Assembly: GCA_010027395.1 (NCBI GenBank)
Contig: RGVD01000110.1
Span: 1-8,332, forward strand
Source: Bacteroidota bacterium
Lineage (GTDB): Bacteria; Bacteroidota; Bacteroidia; UKL13-3
Direction: 5' to 3'
DNA length: 8,332 nt
Made by a program: the position numbers and the translations under genes. Below are positions 1 through 6,086 of the stretch, piece after piece; position 1 is the stretch's first letter, and each line of letters begins with the position of its first letter. Under the pieces are notes generated by a model. The model did no database searches. It worked only from the letters and a program-made list of their open reading frames with translations, and was not told the DNA's origin.

Positions 1-60
1 AGCTGCAGAAATCATACGCGTGTAAGCGGCAACGAGTGTTTCTCCGGTAGGAGCTTTCAT
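1..60 (-). other. Edge segment of unlike composition with a short open frame
   Basis: About half of the first 60 bases are G or C (30 of 60), against 22 of 60 and 19 of 60 in the next two blocks, which lie inside the permease fragment. On the minus strand an ATG at 60-58 overlaps the permease stop codon (ATGA arrangement) and opens a protein-like frame beginning MKAPTGETLVAAYTRM that runs off the window. The same frame is also open upstream, back into the permease region. It does not resemble helix 2-3 of FucP proteins and I do not recognise it. It could be the start of another gene, foreign DNA joined at a contig end, or chance. Confidence 0.3.
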
Positions 61-254
61 ATTCCCATATAAATCAGCGAACCTACTGTGTAGGAGATAT
101 AAAAAGCGATAGAGACTAACTGACCTTGACTTTGTGTTAAGTCAAATGCTTTTCTAAAAACAGGAATAAGAATATCGTTGCTTGCTGCTACAAAGCCCCA
201 AAAGAAAAAAACAGTTATAAGGGTGTAAAGTGATGATTTATTATTTTGAGACAC
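57..254 (-). CDS. FucP-like sugar MFS permease, N-terminal fragment (65 aa)
   Basis: This is the start of an inner-membrane proton-coupled sugar permease of the major facilitator superfamily (fucose or glucose/galactose permease type). The visible part has a short hydrophilic N-terminus, a first membrane helix at about residues 9-26 containing FFFWGFVAASNDILIP, the family's signature start with an N-D-I-L-I-P stretch, then an amphipathic KAFDLTQSQG segment and the start of helix 2 (LVSIAFYISYTVGSLIY). The start is GTG; no in-frame ATG exists between it and an upstream stop at 288-290. Family members are about 400-440 residues, so some 85% is missing: the frame hits TGA at 57-59, inside helix 2, where homologues continue. 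The cause may be a truncation, a frameshift or a contig-end artefact. Family assignment is good; the state of the gene is uncertain. Confidence 0.72.
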   Translation of the reverse strand: MSQNNKSSLYTLITVFFFWGFVAASNDILIPVFRKAFDLTQSQGQLVSIAFYISYTVGSLIYMGI

Positions 255-308
255 TATATATTTTAGTTTTGATTGATTAAACAGAAATTACTTTCAAATT
301 AGTTAAAT

Positions 309-338
309 CAAATTTAAATAATAATTGGATAGTACAAA
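309..338 (-). promoter_or_regulatory. Candidate Bacteroidota promoter for the permease gene
   Basis: Read on the minus strand, TAAATTTG at 316-309 matches the Bacteroidota -7 box TAnnTTTG, and TTTG at 338-335 matches the -33 box, with an 18-base spacer (usual about 19-21). Transcription would start near 302, about 50 bases before the GTG at 254. It is the only pair with both boxes that I found in the 255-433 gap. Such matches also arise by chance in AT-rich DNA. Confidence 0.4.
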
Positions 339-433
339 ATATTTTTACTTTAGTTAGTTAGGTTGGGAATATTATTTAACCATAAAAATAATTAATGAGA
401 GGATTAATTGCACCTCTATCGATAGTAAAGTAG

Positions 434-1402
434 TCAAATAAAATTATTCTCCACAAAAAAATCGAAACACTTTTTTTCACTCCAATAGTGGCCATTTGGC
501 ATTGATATTGAAAACCCTACATGACCGCCATATATTGGTGCTTCGAAATATAGTTTTGCATTATCTTCAGCTTCCTTGTAGGGAAAGCAAGAGGCTGATA
601 AGAAAGGGTCGTTTTTTGAATTTACCAATAAAGTTGGTATGCCTAAATGAGGCAAAAACTGGAGCGCATTGCACTTAGCATAATAGTCTGAAGAATCTTT
701 ATAACCATGAATCGGAGCTGTGAATTTACTATCCCATTCGCCAAATGTTTTAATCTTTTCAATTCCTTTCACATCTATGCTTCCCGGAAACATCAATGAT
801 TTCTGTTTTATTTTTGTATTTAATGAATTCAAAAAACGTTGCATGTACACTTTATTGGCCTGACTTGCCAAGACCTTGGAACTTGCTGCCAAATCAATAG
901 GAACCGAAAAGGCTGCGGCTCTTTTTATTAAGCTAGAAACATTGTTGGATTGCTCACCTAAATACTTGAGTAAGGCGTTACCACCTAAACTAAAACCGCA
1001 TAAATACATTTCATCATACAAATTGTTCTTAGAAACGTGGAACAAAACCTCTTCAATATCATCACTCACTCCACTGTTATAACTACAAAGCAATTTGTTT
1101 ATTTCACCGCTGCAAGAGCGAAAATTAACAGCACATGTATCAAAACCTTTATCATAAAAAAACCTTGAAAAGCCCTTAATATATTGGGATTGCGAACTAC
1201 CTTCTAATCCATGAAACAAAACCAGTACTTTCTTAGAACCTTTTTTCTGCCAATCCAAATCAATAAAATCACCGTCAGCCAATGTCATTCTCTCTCTTTT
1301 GTAGGCTATTTCTACTTTCCTAAACAAGGCAGGAATAATGGTTTCAGCATGACCATTGTTACAAAAACGATTTCCAGAAAATGAGGAATTGATTACAGGC
1401 AT
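434..1402 (-). CDS. YheT-family alpha/beta hydrolase
   Basis: A 322-residue cytoplasmic alpha/beta-fold hydrolase of the YheT group (COG0429/UPF0017), putative esterases whose natural substrate is mostly unknown. The fold's landmarks are in order: HGLEGSS (64-70, oxyanion-hole loop), NFRSCSGE (93-100) followed by YNSGVSDDI, the typical YheT R-G-C-S-G-E...SG..DD region with G replaced by S, the nucleophile elbow GFSLGGN (136-142, Ser138), the acid in NDPFL (Asp265), and the catalytic His in GGHVGF (His294). Length is normal for the family and all triad residues are present, so it should be active. There is no signal peptide. It lies 39 bp downstream of the exonuclease/GIY-YIG gene on the same strand and may be co-transcribed; a -7-like box (minus TATTTTTG, 1438-1431) in that gap could give it its own promoter, but no good -33 box goes with it. 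Confidence 0.88.
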   Translation of the reverse strand: MPVINSSFSGNRFCNNGHAETIIPALFRKVEIAYKRERMTLADGDFIDLDWQKKGSKKVLVLFHGLEGSSQSQYIKGFSRFFYDKGFDTCAVNFRSCSGEINKLLCSYNSGVSDDIEEVLFHVSKNNLYDEMYLCGFSLGGNALLKYLGEQSNNVSSLIKRAAAFSVPIDLAASSKVLASQANKVYMQRFLNSLNTKIKQKSLMFPGSIDVKGIEKIKTFGEWDSKFTAPIHGYKDSSDYYAKCNALQFLPHLGIPTLLVNSKNDPFLSASCFPYKEAEDNAKLYFEAPIYGGHVGFSISMPNGHYWSEKKCFDFFVENNFI

Positions 1403-1441
1403 TTTTTAGTTAATCTCTTTGTGGCAATATCAAAAATAAAT

Positions 1442-2833
1442 TTAGAAACTGCTAATATCAGAGGGCTGGTATTCAATCTTTACATATTTACTCATCAAGG
1501 CACTTAATATTTTTTGAATATCACGATTATGTTTATACCTTTTTATGCATGATGCCATATCGTCCATTTTATTCTGAGAATACCTTGTGTCAATATATCC
1601 AAAACCGATGTATTGTCCCTTTTCAATGCATACCACTGACTTTTCTGTTTGGGTTCTTCCATTACCTACCAAAAAGAAACTTTTGTTTTGAAAATTAAAA
1701 CTATAAATGGCTTCTGTGACTCTTTGGTTGTATGTATCCGCACTTTCCTTTTCGGCACAAGCACCTTTGCATTTCTTAATTTGATAGTTAAAACAAGGTC
1801 CTGAAAAAGCATGTAATTCACATTTACTCAAACAAAGTTGGTAGCTCTCAACCGCTTTGTTTAAGCTTTCTTTGGCCATATTCAAATTATCAAAAGTGAG
1901 CAATGATTCCCTATCGTCTCGATACCTTTCAATTTTCAATTGTAAATAATTTTTATCATCCACACTCTCATATATGCCATAATACGAAGTGGATGTGGCT
2001 CTTTTTTGTGCTCTATTATAAAAGGGCTTTATTCTTTTAATCTCATCCGATTCAAGCAGCAAAGCAACGAGTTCGCTTCCAGTATTTTCAAAACTAATAT
2101 CTGCAATTTCGTGCAACATCCTTAGTGCCTTGCCACCACTTTTGCTGGCAAAGTGCTGCATAATTCTTTTCTTGATATCATTGCTCTTGCCTACATAAAT
2201 AACATCTCCTGTTTGGTTGTAGAAATAATAAACGCCCGTTATTCCACTTGGTATTTTATCAAAAATCGATTCATTTAAAAGTGGTGGAATATTTCGCTTG
2301 GGTGTATCTAACAACAGAGTGCTTTGATGAGAAACCGAACTATTCAAAGCCAATATTTTACCAAACAAAACAGCAGTAGCCTCTGCATCACCCAAGGCTC
2401 TATGTCGGTCCTGAATATGTATATTTAAACTTTCGCATAAATTGCCTAAACTATAAGAGGGTAAACCTTTAAAAGTGCTTTTACTTAACTTTACAGTACA
2501 CAATGTTTTTCTGTTATAATCATATCCCAGATCTTTATAGGCCGCCCTCACAAAACTATAATCAAAGGCACAATTATGGGCAACAAATGTAGCTTCTTGG
2601 GTAAGCTCAATAATATGTTTAGCTACCTCATAAAAGGCAGGGGCATCTCTTACCATCTCATCATTAATTCCTGTTACTTGGGTAATATAATAAGGTATGC
2701 GACACTTCGGGTTAAGCAATGTGCTGTATCGTTCTACCACTTCTTTGCCATCATGAAGCACTATGGCTATTTCAATAATCTTACTGCTAGCAGCCGATCC
2801 TCCCGTGGTTTCTATATCTACAATGGCATACAT
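1442..2833 (-). CDS. DEDDh exonuclease fused to GIY-YIG (UvrC N-terminal/Cho-like) nuclease
   Basis: A 463-residue two-nuclease protein, probably acting in DNA repair or processing. Residues 1-165 are a DnaQ-type 3'-5' exonuclease domain with all acidic and His positions: DIET (Asp6, Glu8), AHNCAFD (Asp91), and HRALGDAEAT (His144, Asp149). After a linker, residues 196-275 form a GIY-YIG domain: GVY (200-202), YVGKS (213-217), Arg223, and the metal-binding Glu261 in LLLESDEIK. Residues 334-359 hold cysteines; C347, C355 and C359 in PCFNYQIKKCKGAC match the spacing of the UvrC cysteine region. The UvrC C-terminal RNase H-like and helix-hairpin-helix parts are absent, so this is not UvrC itself. 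Pipelines often call such proteins 'DNA polymerase III epsilon' or 'exonuclease'. The same domain pairing is known in actinobacterial proteins. The start ATG lies just before the first catalytic motif; no upstream extension is needed. A -7-like box lies at 2855-2848 with a poor -33 partner. Confidence 0.9.
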   Translation of the reverse strand: MYAIVDIETTGGSAASSKIIEIAIVLHDGKEVVERYSTLLNPKCRIPYYITQVTGINDEMVRDAPAFYEVAKHIIELTQEATFVAHNCAFDYSFVRAAYKDLGYDYNRKTLCTVKLSKSTFKGLPSYSLGNLCESLNIHIQDRHRALGDAEATAVLFGKILALNSSVSHQSTLLLDTPKRNIPPLLNESIFDKIPSGITGVYYFYNQTGDVIYVGKSNDIKKRIMQHFASKSGGKALRMLHEIADISFENTGSELVALLLESDEIKRIKPFYNRAQKRATSTSYYGIYESVDDKNYLQLKIERYRDDRESLLTFDNLNMAKESLNKAVESYQLCLSKCELHAFSGPCFNYQIKKCKGACAEKESADTYNQRVTEAIYSFNFQNKSFFLVGNGRTQTEKSVVCIEKGQYIGFGYIDTRYSQNKMDDMASCIKRYKHNRDIQKILSALMSKYVKIEYQPSDISSF

Positions 2834-3054
2834 GTTTTGGTAACAAGCAAAATTAGGCTATCAAATTAAGCAGATTGAAAGGATGAAAAAAATGCGATTA
2901 TTTTAGTTGCCCCTGACACCTTGTTAACGCAAGTTACAGGAGTGGATTATCACTTTAGGTAAAGGAATCAATTATGAATTATCTGAATGATTAATTGCTT
3001 TTGGCATAAATCAATTGAAATTAGACAATCAAAAATTAGAAAATAGCAAATAAA
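2834..3054. other. Intergenic region, weak signals only
   Basis: This 221-bp AT-rich gap lies between the stop of the frameshifted gene (reconstructed frame) and the exonuclease start. It holds an interrupted hairpin at about 2912-2940 (CCTG/CAGG outer and CTTG/CAAG inner pairs). On the minus strand it is followed only after about 20 bases by a T7 run (2892-2886), so it is at best a poor terminator for the gene ending at 3055. A -7-like CAAAATTA (2848-2855, minus TAATTTTG) sits very near the exonuclease ATG. I see no RNA gene or further coding. Confidence 0.4.
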
Positions 3055-3682
3055 TTAACCCTTGTTATAACCCCAAAGGCAATTCAATACTGATGCTTCA
3101 TAAGCGCTTAAATTGCTTTCAGCAGGCGGTGGCAGTTCATTGTAAGGATTTTGGAAAAACAATACCAAAGGTGTGAAAATATCCTTCAACTCAGCATCTT
3201 CTTTCCATCAATTCGGTATTGCGAATTAATTCTTCGTAGATCTTATATTCATCTTGAAATTCATCGGTATCAACCAACAAAAATTCATTCAAGAAATCAT
3301 CCAAAGAAATTTCAGCATCCGCTTCGTTGGCATCACTAATATATAATAACAAGTTTAACAATTCTGTACCTCTGCTGATGGTTTCATCTTCTATATGCTG
3401 CCATTCTGGACTATCAAAGTAGGTTTCTTTATGAGGCTCTGCTGCTAAAAACTGCACCATCAACAAATCGAAAATGATTTCAATTAGTGGCTCATAAGCG
3501 GGCTCTTCAGCCATTATTTCATCCAGTCTTTTTACCCTTGCTAAAAAATCAATATGCTTGTTATTAAAAATCTCAAGCATTTTAGGTAAAATATTATTTG
3601 CACCATTCAATCTTGCAAAAGTTTCTAATAAGGCTTCCATTGAATCCTGAACAGGTGTGTTTTCGTTTTGTGTGCTTAACAT
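3055..3682 (-). CDS. Unrecognised acidic protein, interrupted by a one-base frameshift
   Basis: I do not recognise this gene. From ATG 3682 the frame gives a soluble, acidic, largely helical protein (ALLETFARLNGANNILPKML; FDLLMVQFLAAEPHK) without signal peptide or membrane segment, and stops at 3191-3193 after 163 residues (...ELMERRC). A second minus-strand frame, one base over, is open from 3204 down to TAA at 3055-3057 and continues in the same style: EDAELKDIFTPLVLFFQNP, then YNELPPPAESNLSAYEASVL and ending CLWGYNKG. Removing one base from the GG (3205-3206) or AAA (3204-3202) run joins the frames into one protein of about 208 residues (...ELMEEDAELKD...). Alternatives are a genuine disabling mutation, a sequencing error, or +1 recoding at TGC TGA, which is less likely. 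An in-frame TTG at 3721 would add 13 residues (MQRKYLYTITKYT); ATG 3682 seems the better start. It follows the dihydroorotase-like gene by 76 bp. Confidence 0.72.
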
Positions 3683-3758
3683 GGTGTATTTTGTTATTGT
3701 ATATAAATATTTCCTTTGCAAACTGTTGCAAGGGATTTTCCTTTTAAAGTATTACCCA

Positions 3759-4946
3759 TCAATGGTTTTCATCATAAAGCCAAGTAATCTCTTCATTAAA
3801 AATAGTAAGATTGGCATCTGCTCCTTTTTCTATTTTCAAAGTTGATAAACCTAAAATCTGACGAGGCTTGCTACTCAACACATCTTGCAATCGCTCGTTA
3901 CTAAAGGTTTTTGGCTTGTACTGGTTAATGAGAGAATAACATGTTTGTAGGTTTATCATGCCTTTATTGGCATATTCAAACTCAACCACTTTGTGCTCTT
4001 TATCCTCTGGGTGATGATCGCTAACAATGCAATCAATGGTTCCATCAACCAAACCCTCCCAAAGGGCTTTTCTATCTTCTTTACCTCTTAAAGGAGGGTT
4101 AATTTTATAATTGCTATCGTAGTCTTTTAGGTTTTCGTCAGTAAAACACAAATGTGCAACAGACACTTCGCAAGTCACTTGAACGCCTTGTTTTTTGGCC
4201 TTACGAATAATTTCGACACTGCCTTTGCTACTGATATGAGCAAAATGAATACGCGATTCTGCATATTTAGCCAATTCAATATCACGCGTCACCATCAACT
4301 CCTCCGACATATTCGGGTTTCCCTTCAAACCTAGGTTGGTACTGGTAAAACCCTCATGCATAAAGGTGCCTGCGCTCAAACTTGTATCTTCTGCATGACT
4401 AATGATTAATCCATTAAATATTTTGGCATATTGCAAGGCCCTTAACATCAAGCTAGCTTGAGCAATTGGCTTGTTGGCATCTGTAAAGGCAGGTGCACCA
4501 GCCTTGAACATATCAAACAGTTCGGCCATTTCTTTACCTTCCCTATTATGACTGATACATCCAAAAGGAATTACGCTAACAGGCAAAGTTGATGATTTAT
4601 TAATCAGATATTCTACTTCGGCTTTGCTTTGAATAACGGGTAATGTTGATGGCAACGCGGCAACTGCTGTAAAACCACCTGCTGCTGCAGCATTGGCTGC
4701 ACTTAATATATCCTCTTTGTATTCAAAACCAGGGTCACAAAGGTTGCTACGCATATCCAACCAACCTGTGCTTACAAATGCACCTTTGGCATCAAACACT
4801 TTTATGCCTTTGCTGGCAGAAAAAGCTTTTTTTGATGAGCTTTGAATGTCTTCAATAAGTTTGTCGTTTACTAAAATATCGCAGGTTTTGCCGTGATAGG
4901 CTGACGAGGGGCAACAAACAACTGTGTTTAAGATGAGTATTTTCAT
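3759..4946 (-). CDS. Dihydroorotase-like protein, probably inactive (PyrX/PyrC' type)
   Basis: An amidohydrolase-fold protein of 395 residues, the normal length for type I dihydroorotases, which close carbamoyl-aspartate to dihydroorotate in pyrimidine synthesis. Pipelines would call it pyrC. The frame of the family is clear: GWLDM (61-65), TAVAALPSTLP, AGAPAFTDA (Asp156), SHAED (His184), AHISSKGS (His237), NPPLRG, and SDHHPED (Asp310). However, the HxH metal pair after LDM is replaced by R66-S-N68, and the following LREPG becomes LCDPG, removing the substrate-binding Arg; the PNT Asn is also Ser. Two of the metal ligands and key substrate contacts are thus missing. Comparable degenerate forms occur widely in Bacteroidota, and in Pseudomonas an inactive PyrC' supports aspartate carbamoyltransferase; a structural role here is inference. 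ATG 4946 is preferred over the TTG two codons upstream. It lies between the acyltransferase and the frameshifted gene on the same strand. Confidence 0.88.
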   Translation of the reverse strand: MKILILNTVVCCPSSAYHGKTCDILVNDKLIEDIQSSSKKAFSASKGIKVFDAKGAFVSTGWLDMRSNLCDPGFEYKEDILSAANAAAAGGFTAVAALPSTLPVIQSKAEVEYLINKSSTLPVSVIPFGCISHNREGKEMAELFDMFKAGAPAFTDANKPIAQASLMLRALQYAKIFNGLIISHAEDTSLSAGTFMHEGFTSTNLGLKGNPNMSEELMVTRDIELAKYAESRIHFAHISSKGSVEIIRKAKKQGVQVTCEVSVAHLCFTDENLKDYDSNYKINPPLRGKEDRKALWEGLVDGTIDCIVSDHHPEDKEHKVVEFEYANKGMINLQTCYSLINQYKPKTFSNERLQDVLSSKPRQILGLSTLKIEKGADANLTIFNEEITWLYDENH

Positions 4947-4995
4947 GTTCAAGTGAGCAGGAATAATTGAATTTTCAACTACCTTACTTGAATGG

Positions 4996-5003
4996 CAAAT
5001 GTA
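4996..5003 (-). promoter_or_regulatory. Candidate -7 box for the dihydroorotase-like gene
   Basis: On the minus strand TACATTTG (5003-4996) matches the Bacteroidota -7 consensus TAnnTTTG. It would place the transcript start near 4989, about 43 bases before ATG 4946. No clean TTTG -33 box is present at the right distance; the corresponding place (about 5022-5027) is TTTTAA on that strand and falls in the loop of the inverted repeat at 5013-5040. Confidence 0.35.
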
Positions 5004-5012
5004 ATACTTGGC

Positions 5013-5040
5013 AAACAGTTTTTAAAATTTGAAACTGTTT
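5013..5040. repeat. 9-bp perfect inverted repeat upstream of the dihydroorotase-like gene
   Basis: AAACAGTTT (5013-5021) and AAACTGTTT (5032-5040) are exact reverse complements separated by 10 bases. Eight Ts follow on the plus strand (5038-5045), giving the look of an intrinsic terminator in that direction, but no plus-strand gene lies upstream. On the minus strand the A tract precedes the hairpin, so it is a poor terminator for the acyltransferase gene ending at 5138. Its place over the expected -33 region of the downstream gene also fits an operator. Function is unknown. Confidence 0.5.
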
Positions 5041-5137
5041 TTTTTAGGATTGTTGATGAAAGGTTGATAAGCTAGCGATTCGAATTTTTCATCTGTACAC
5101 ATTAAACCTTTATAAACAGACAACATAATCAACACAT

Positions 5138-6016
5138 TTAACCCACTTTTTCCCTTTTATGCTTCCATCTTCTATGACTCCATAACCACAACTCAGGTTG
5201 TTTAATAATTTGTTTTTCCAAAGCTCTTGTGTGCATTTCGGTAATTTCAAATTCTGAAGTTTTATTGGGCTCTTCGCACATCATCCAAAATTTCACATCA
5301 TAATAACCTCTCTTGGTTCGATAACCTTCTCCAAACACTATTGGATAATTAAATCGTTTGGATAGTTTCTCAACACCTAGAAACACAGGTGTGTCTTGGT
5401 TCAGAAAGTTCATCCAATGGCAATTTGTTGAACTTGGCGTTTGGTCGGCAATAAATGTAATGGCTGAAGGAATATTTTTCCTAGCTATCATTTCGCGCAG
5501 CGAATTATTCATGGCCATAGGATATACACCAAATCGAGTACGAATATGATACATAAACCAATCGAACCACTTGCTAGTTAAAGGGTGATAAAGCACATCT
5601 ACTTGACTTGAGTTCTGCTGTAAAGCCTGCCCTGCCCATTCCCAATTGGCAGCGTGTCCACAAACCAATATAAAAGGTTGATTTTTTTTATTTAATGCAT
5701 GAATGATTTCTAAACCTTCTTGCTTCAGATGTTTGTTGTAAAAAGATTTCCGAACACTGGCCATTTTTATGGTTTCGATAGTTACATCGAAAAGGTTCTG
5801 ATAAAAGGCCCAAGCTGTTTTTTCAATCCATTCCTCAGATTTATCAGGGAATGAATTGCGAAGGTTTTCAAACACCACCTTTTTGCGATAGCCAAACAAA
5901 CGATAAACCAAAAACCTCACGAAATCAGATATGCCATGAAGTAACCACATAGGCAGCAACGACAATAGAAACAAGGGCGCTGTAAAAATGATATAATACC
6001 AACGAAACTTAGGCAT
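5138..6016 (-). CDS. LpxL/HtrB-family lysophospholipid (lipid A) acyltransferase
   Basis: A 292-residue inner-membrane-associated acyltransferase of the lipid A late-acylation family (COG1560), which transfers an acyl chain to lipid A precursors or related lipids. One N-terminal hydrophobic anchor (about residues 6-26, YYIIFTAPLFLLSLLPMWLL) is followed by FGYRKKVVFENLRNSFP, typical of the family. The catalytic H(x4)E motif is GHAANWEW (His121, Glu126), with downstream FIADQTPS (Asp191, Gln192) and the C-terminal PELWLWSHRRWK (HRRWK at 281-285), matching the PExxxWxHRRxK ending of LpxL proteins. Length is near the family norm and no key residue is missing. An in-frame TTG at 6055 would add 13 residues; the ATG at 6016 places the membrane anchor at the usual distance. 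It is divergent from the WG-repeat gene and leads the minus-strand run that continues with the dihydroorotase-like gene. Confidence 0.9.
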   Translation of the reverse strand: MPKFRWYYIIFTAPLFLLSLLPMWLLHGISDFVRFLVYRLFGYRKKVVFENLRNSFPDKSEEWIEKTAWAFYQNLFDVTIETIKMASVRKSFYNKHLKQEGLEIIHALNKKNQPFILVCGHAANWEWAGQALQQNSSQVDVLYHPLTSKWFDWFMYHIRTRFGVYPMAMNNSLREMIARKNIPSAITFIADQTPSSTNCHWMNFLNQDTPVFLGVEKLSKRFNYPIVFGEGYRTKRGYYDVKFWMMCEEPNKTSEFEITEMHTRALEKQIIKQPELWLWSHRRWKHKREKVG

Positions 6017-6086
6017 ATCGAATATTTTTTGGGTGGCAATATAATTCCAAAACAATTTGTTGAAATATTTTATCTGTAAAAAACAA

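Noticed and set aside
3..21. CTGCAG (3-8) and ACGCGT (16-21) restriction-site-like hexamers in the edge segment, suggesting vector or linker sequence
   Set aside because: Two six-base words in 60 bases are weak evidence and no recognisable vector or adapter sequence surrounds them.
397..425. Short hairpin AGAGG/CCTCT (398-402, 413-417) and palindrome CTATCGATAG (416-425) just after the YheT-like gene
   Set aside because: The stem is only 5 bp with a 10-base loop and no immediate T run on the minus strand. The palindrome is 10 bp and isolated. Neither supports a terminator or operator call by itself.
2576..2869. Plus-strand open frame of 97 codons opposite the exonuclease domain
   Set aside because: It is the antisense shadow of the intact DEDDh domain and its translation has no family features.
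3191..3208. Programmed +1 frameshift, as in prfB, in the unrecognised gene
   Set aside because: The stop context is TGC TGA rather than CUU UGA, and the residues just before it (ERRC) fit the protein's acidic style poorly. A simple one-base insertion at 3202-3206 restores a better sequence.
6039..6046. TATAAT sequence in the divergent region, resembling an E. coli -10 box
   Set aside because: The window is Bacteroidota-like, where the housekeeping sigma factor uses TAnnTTTG. In AT-rich DNA this hexamer is expected by chance, and it falls inside possible 5' coding extension.
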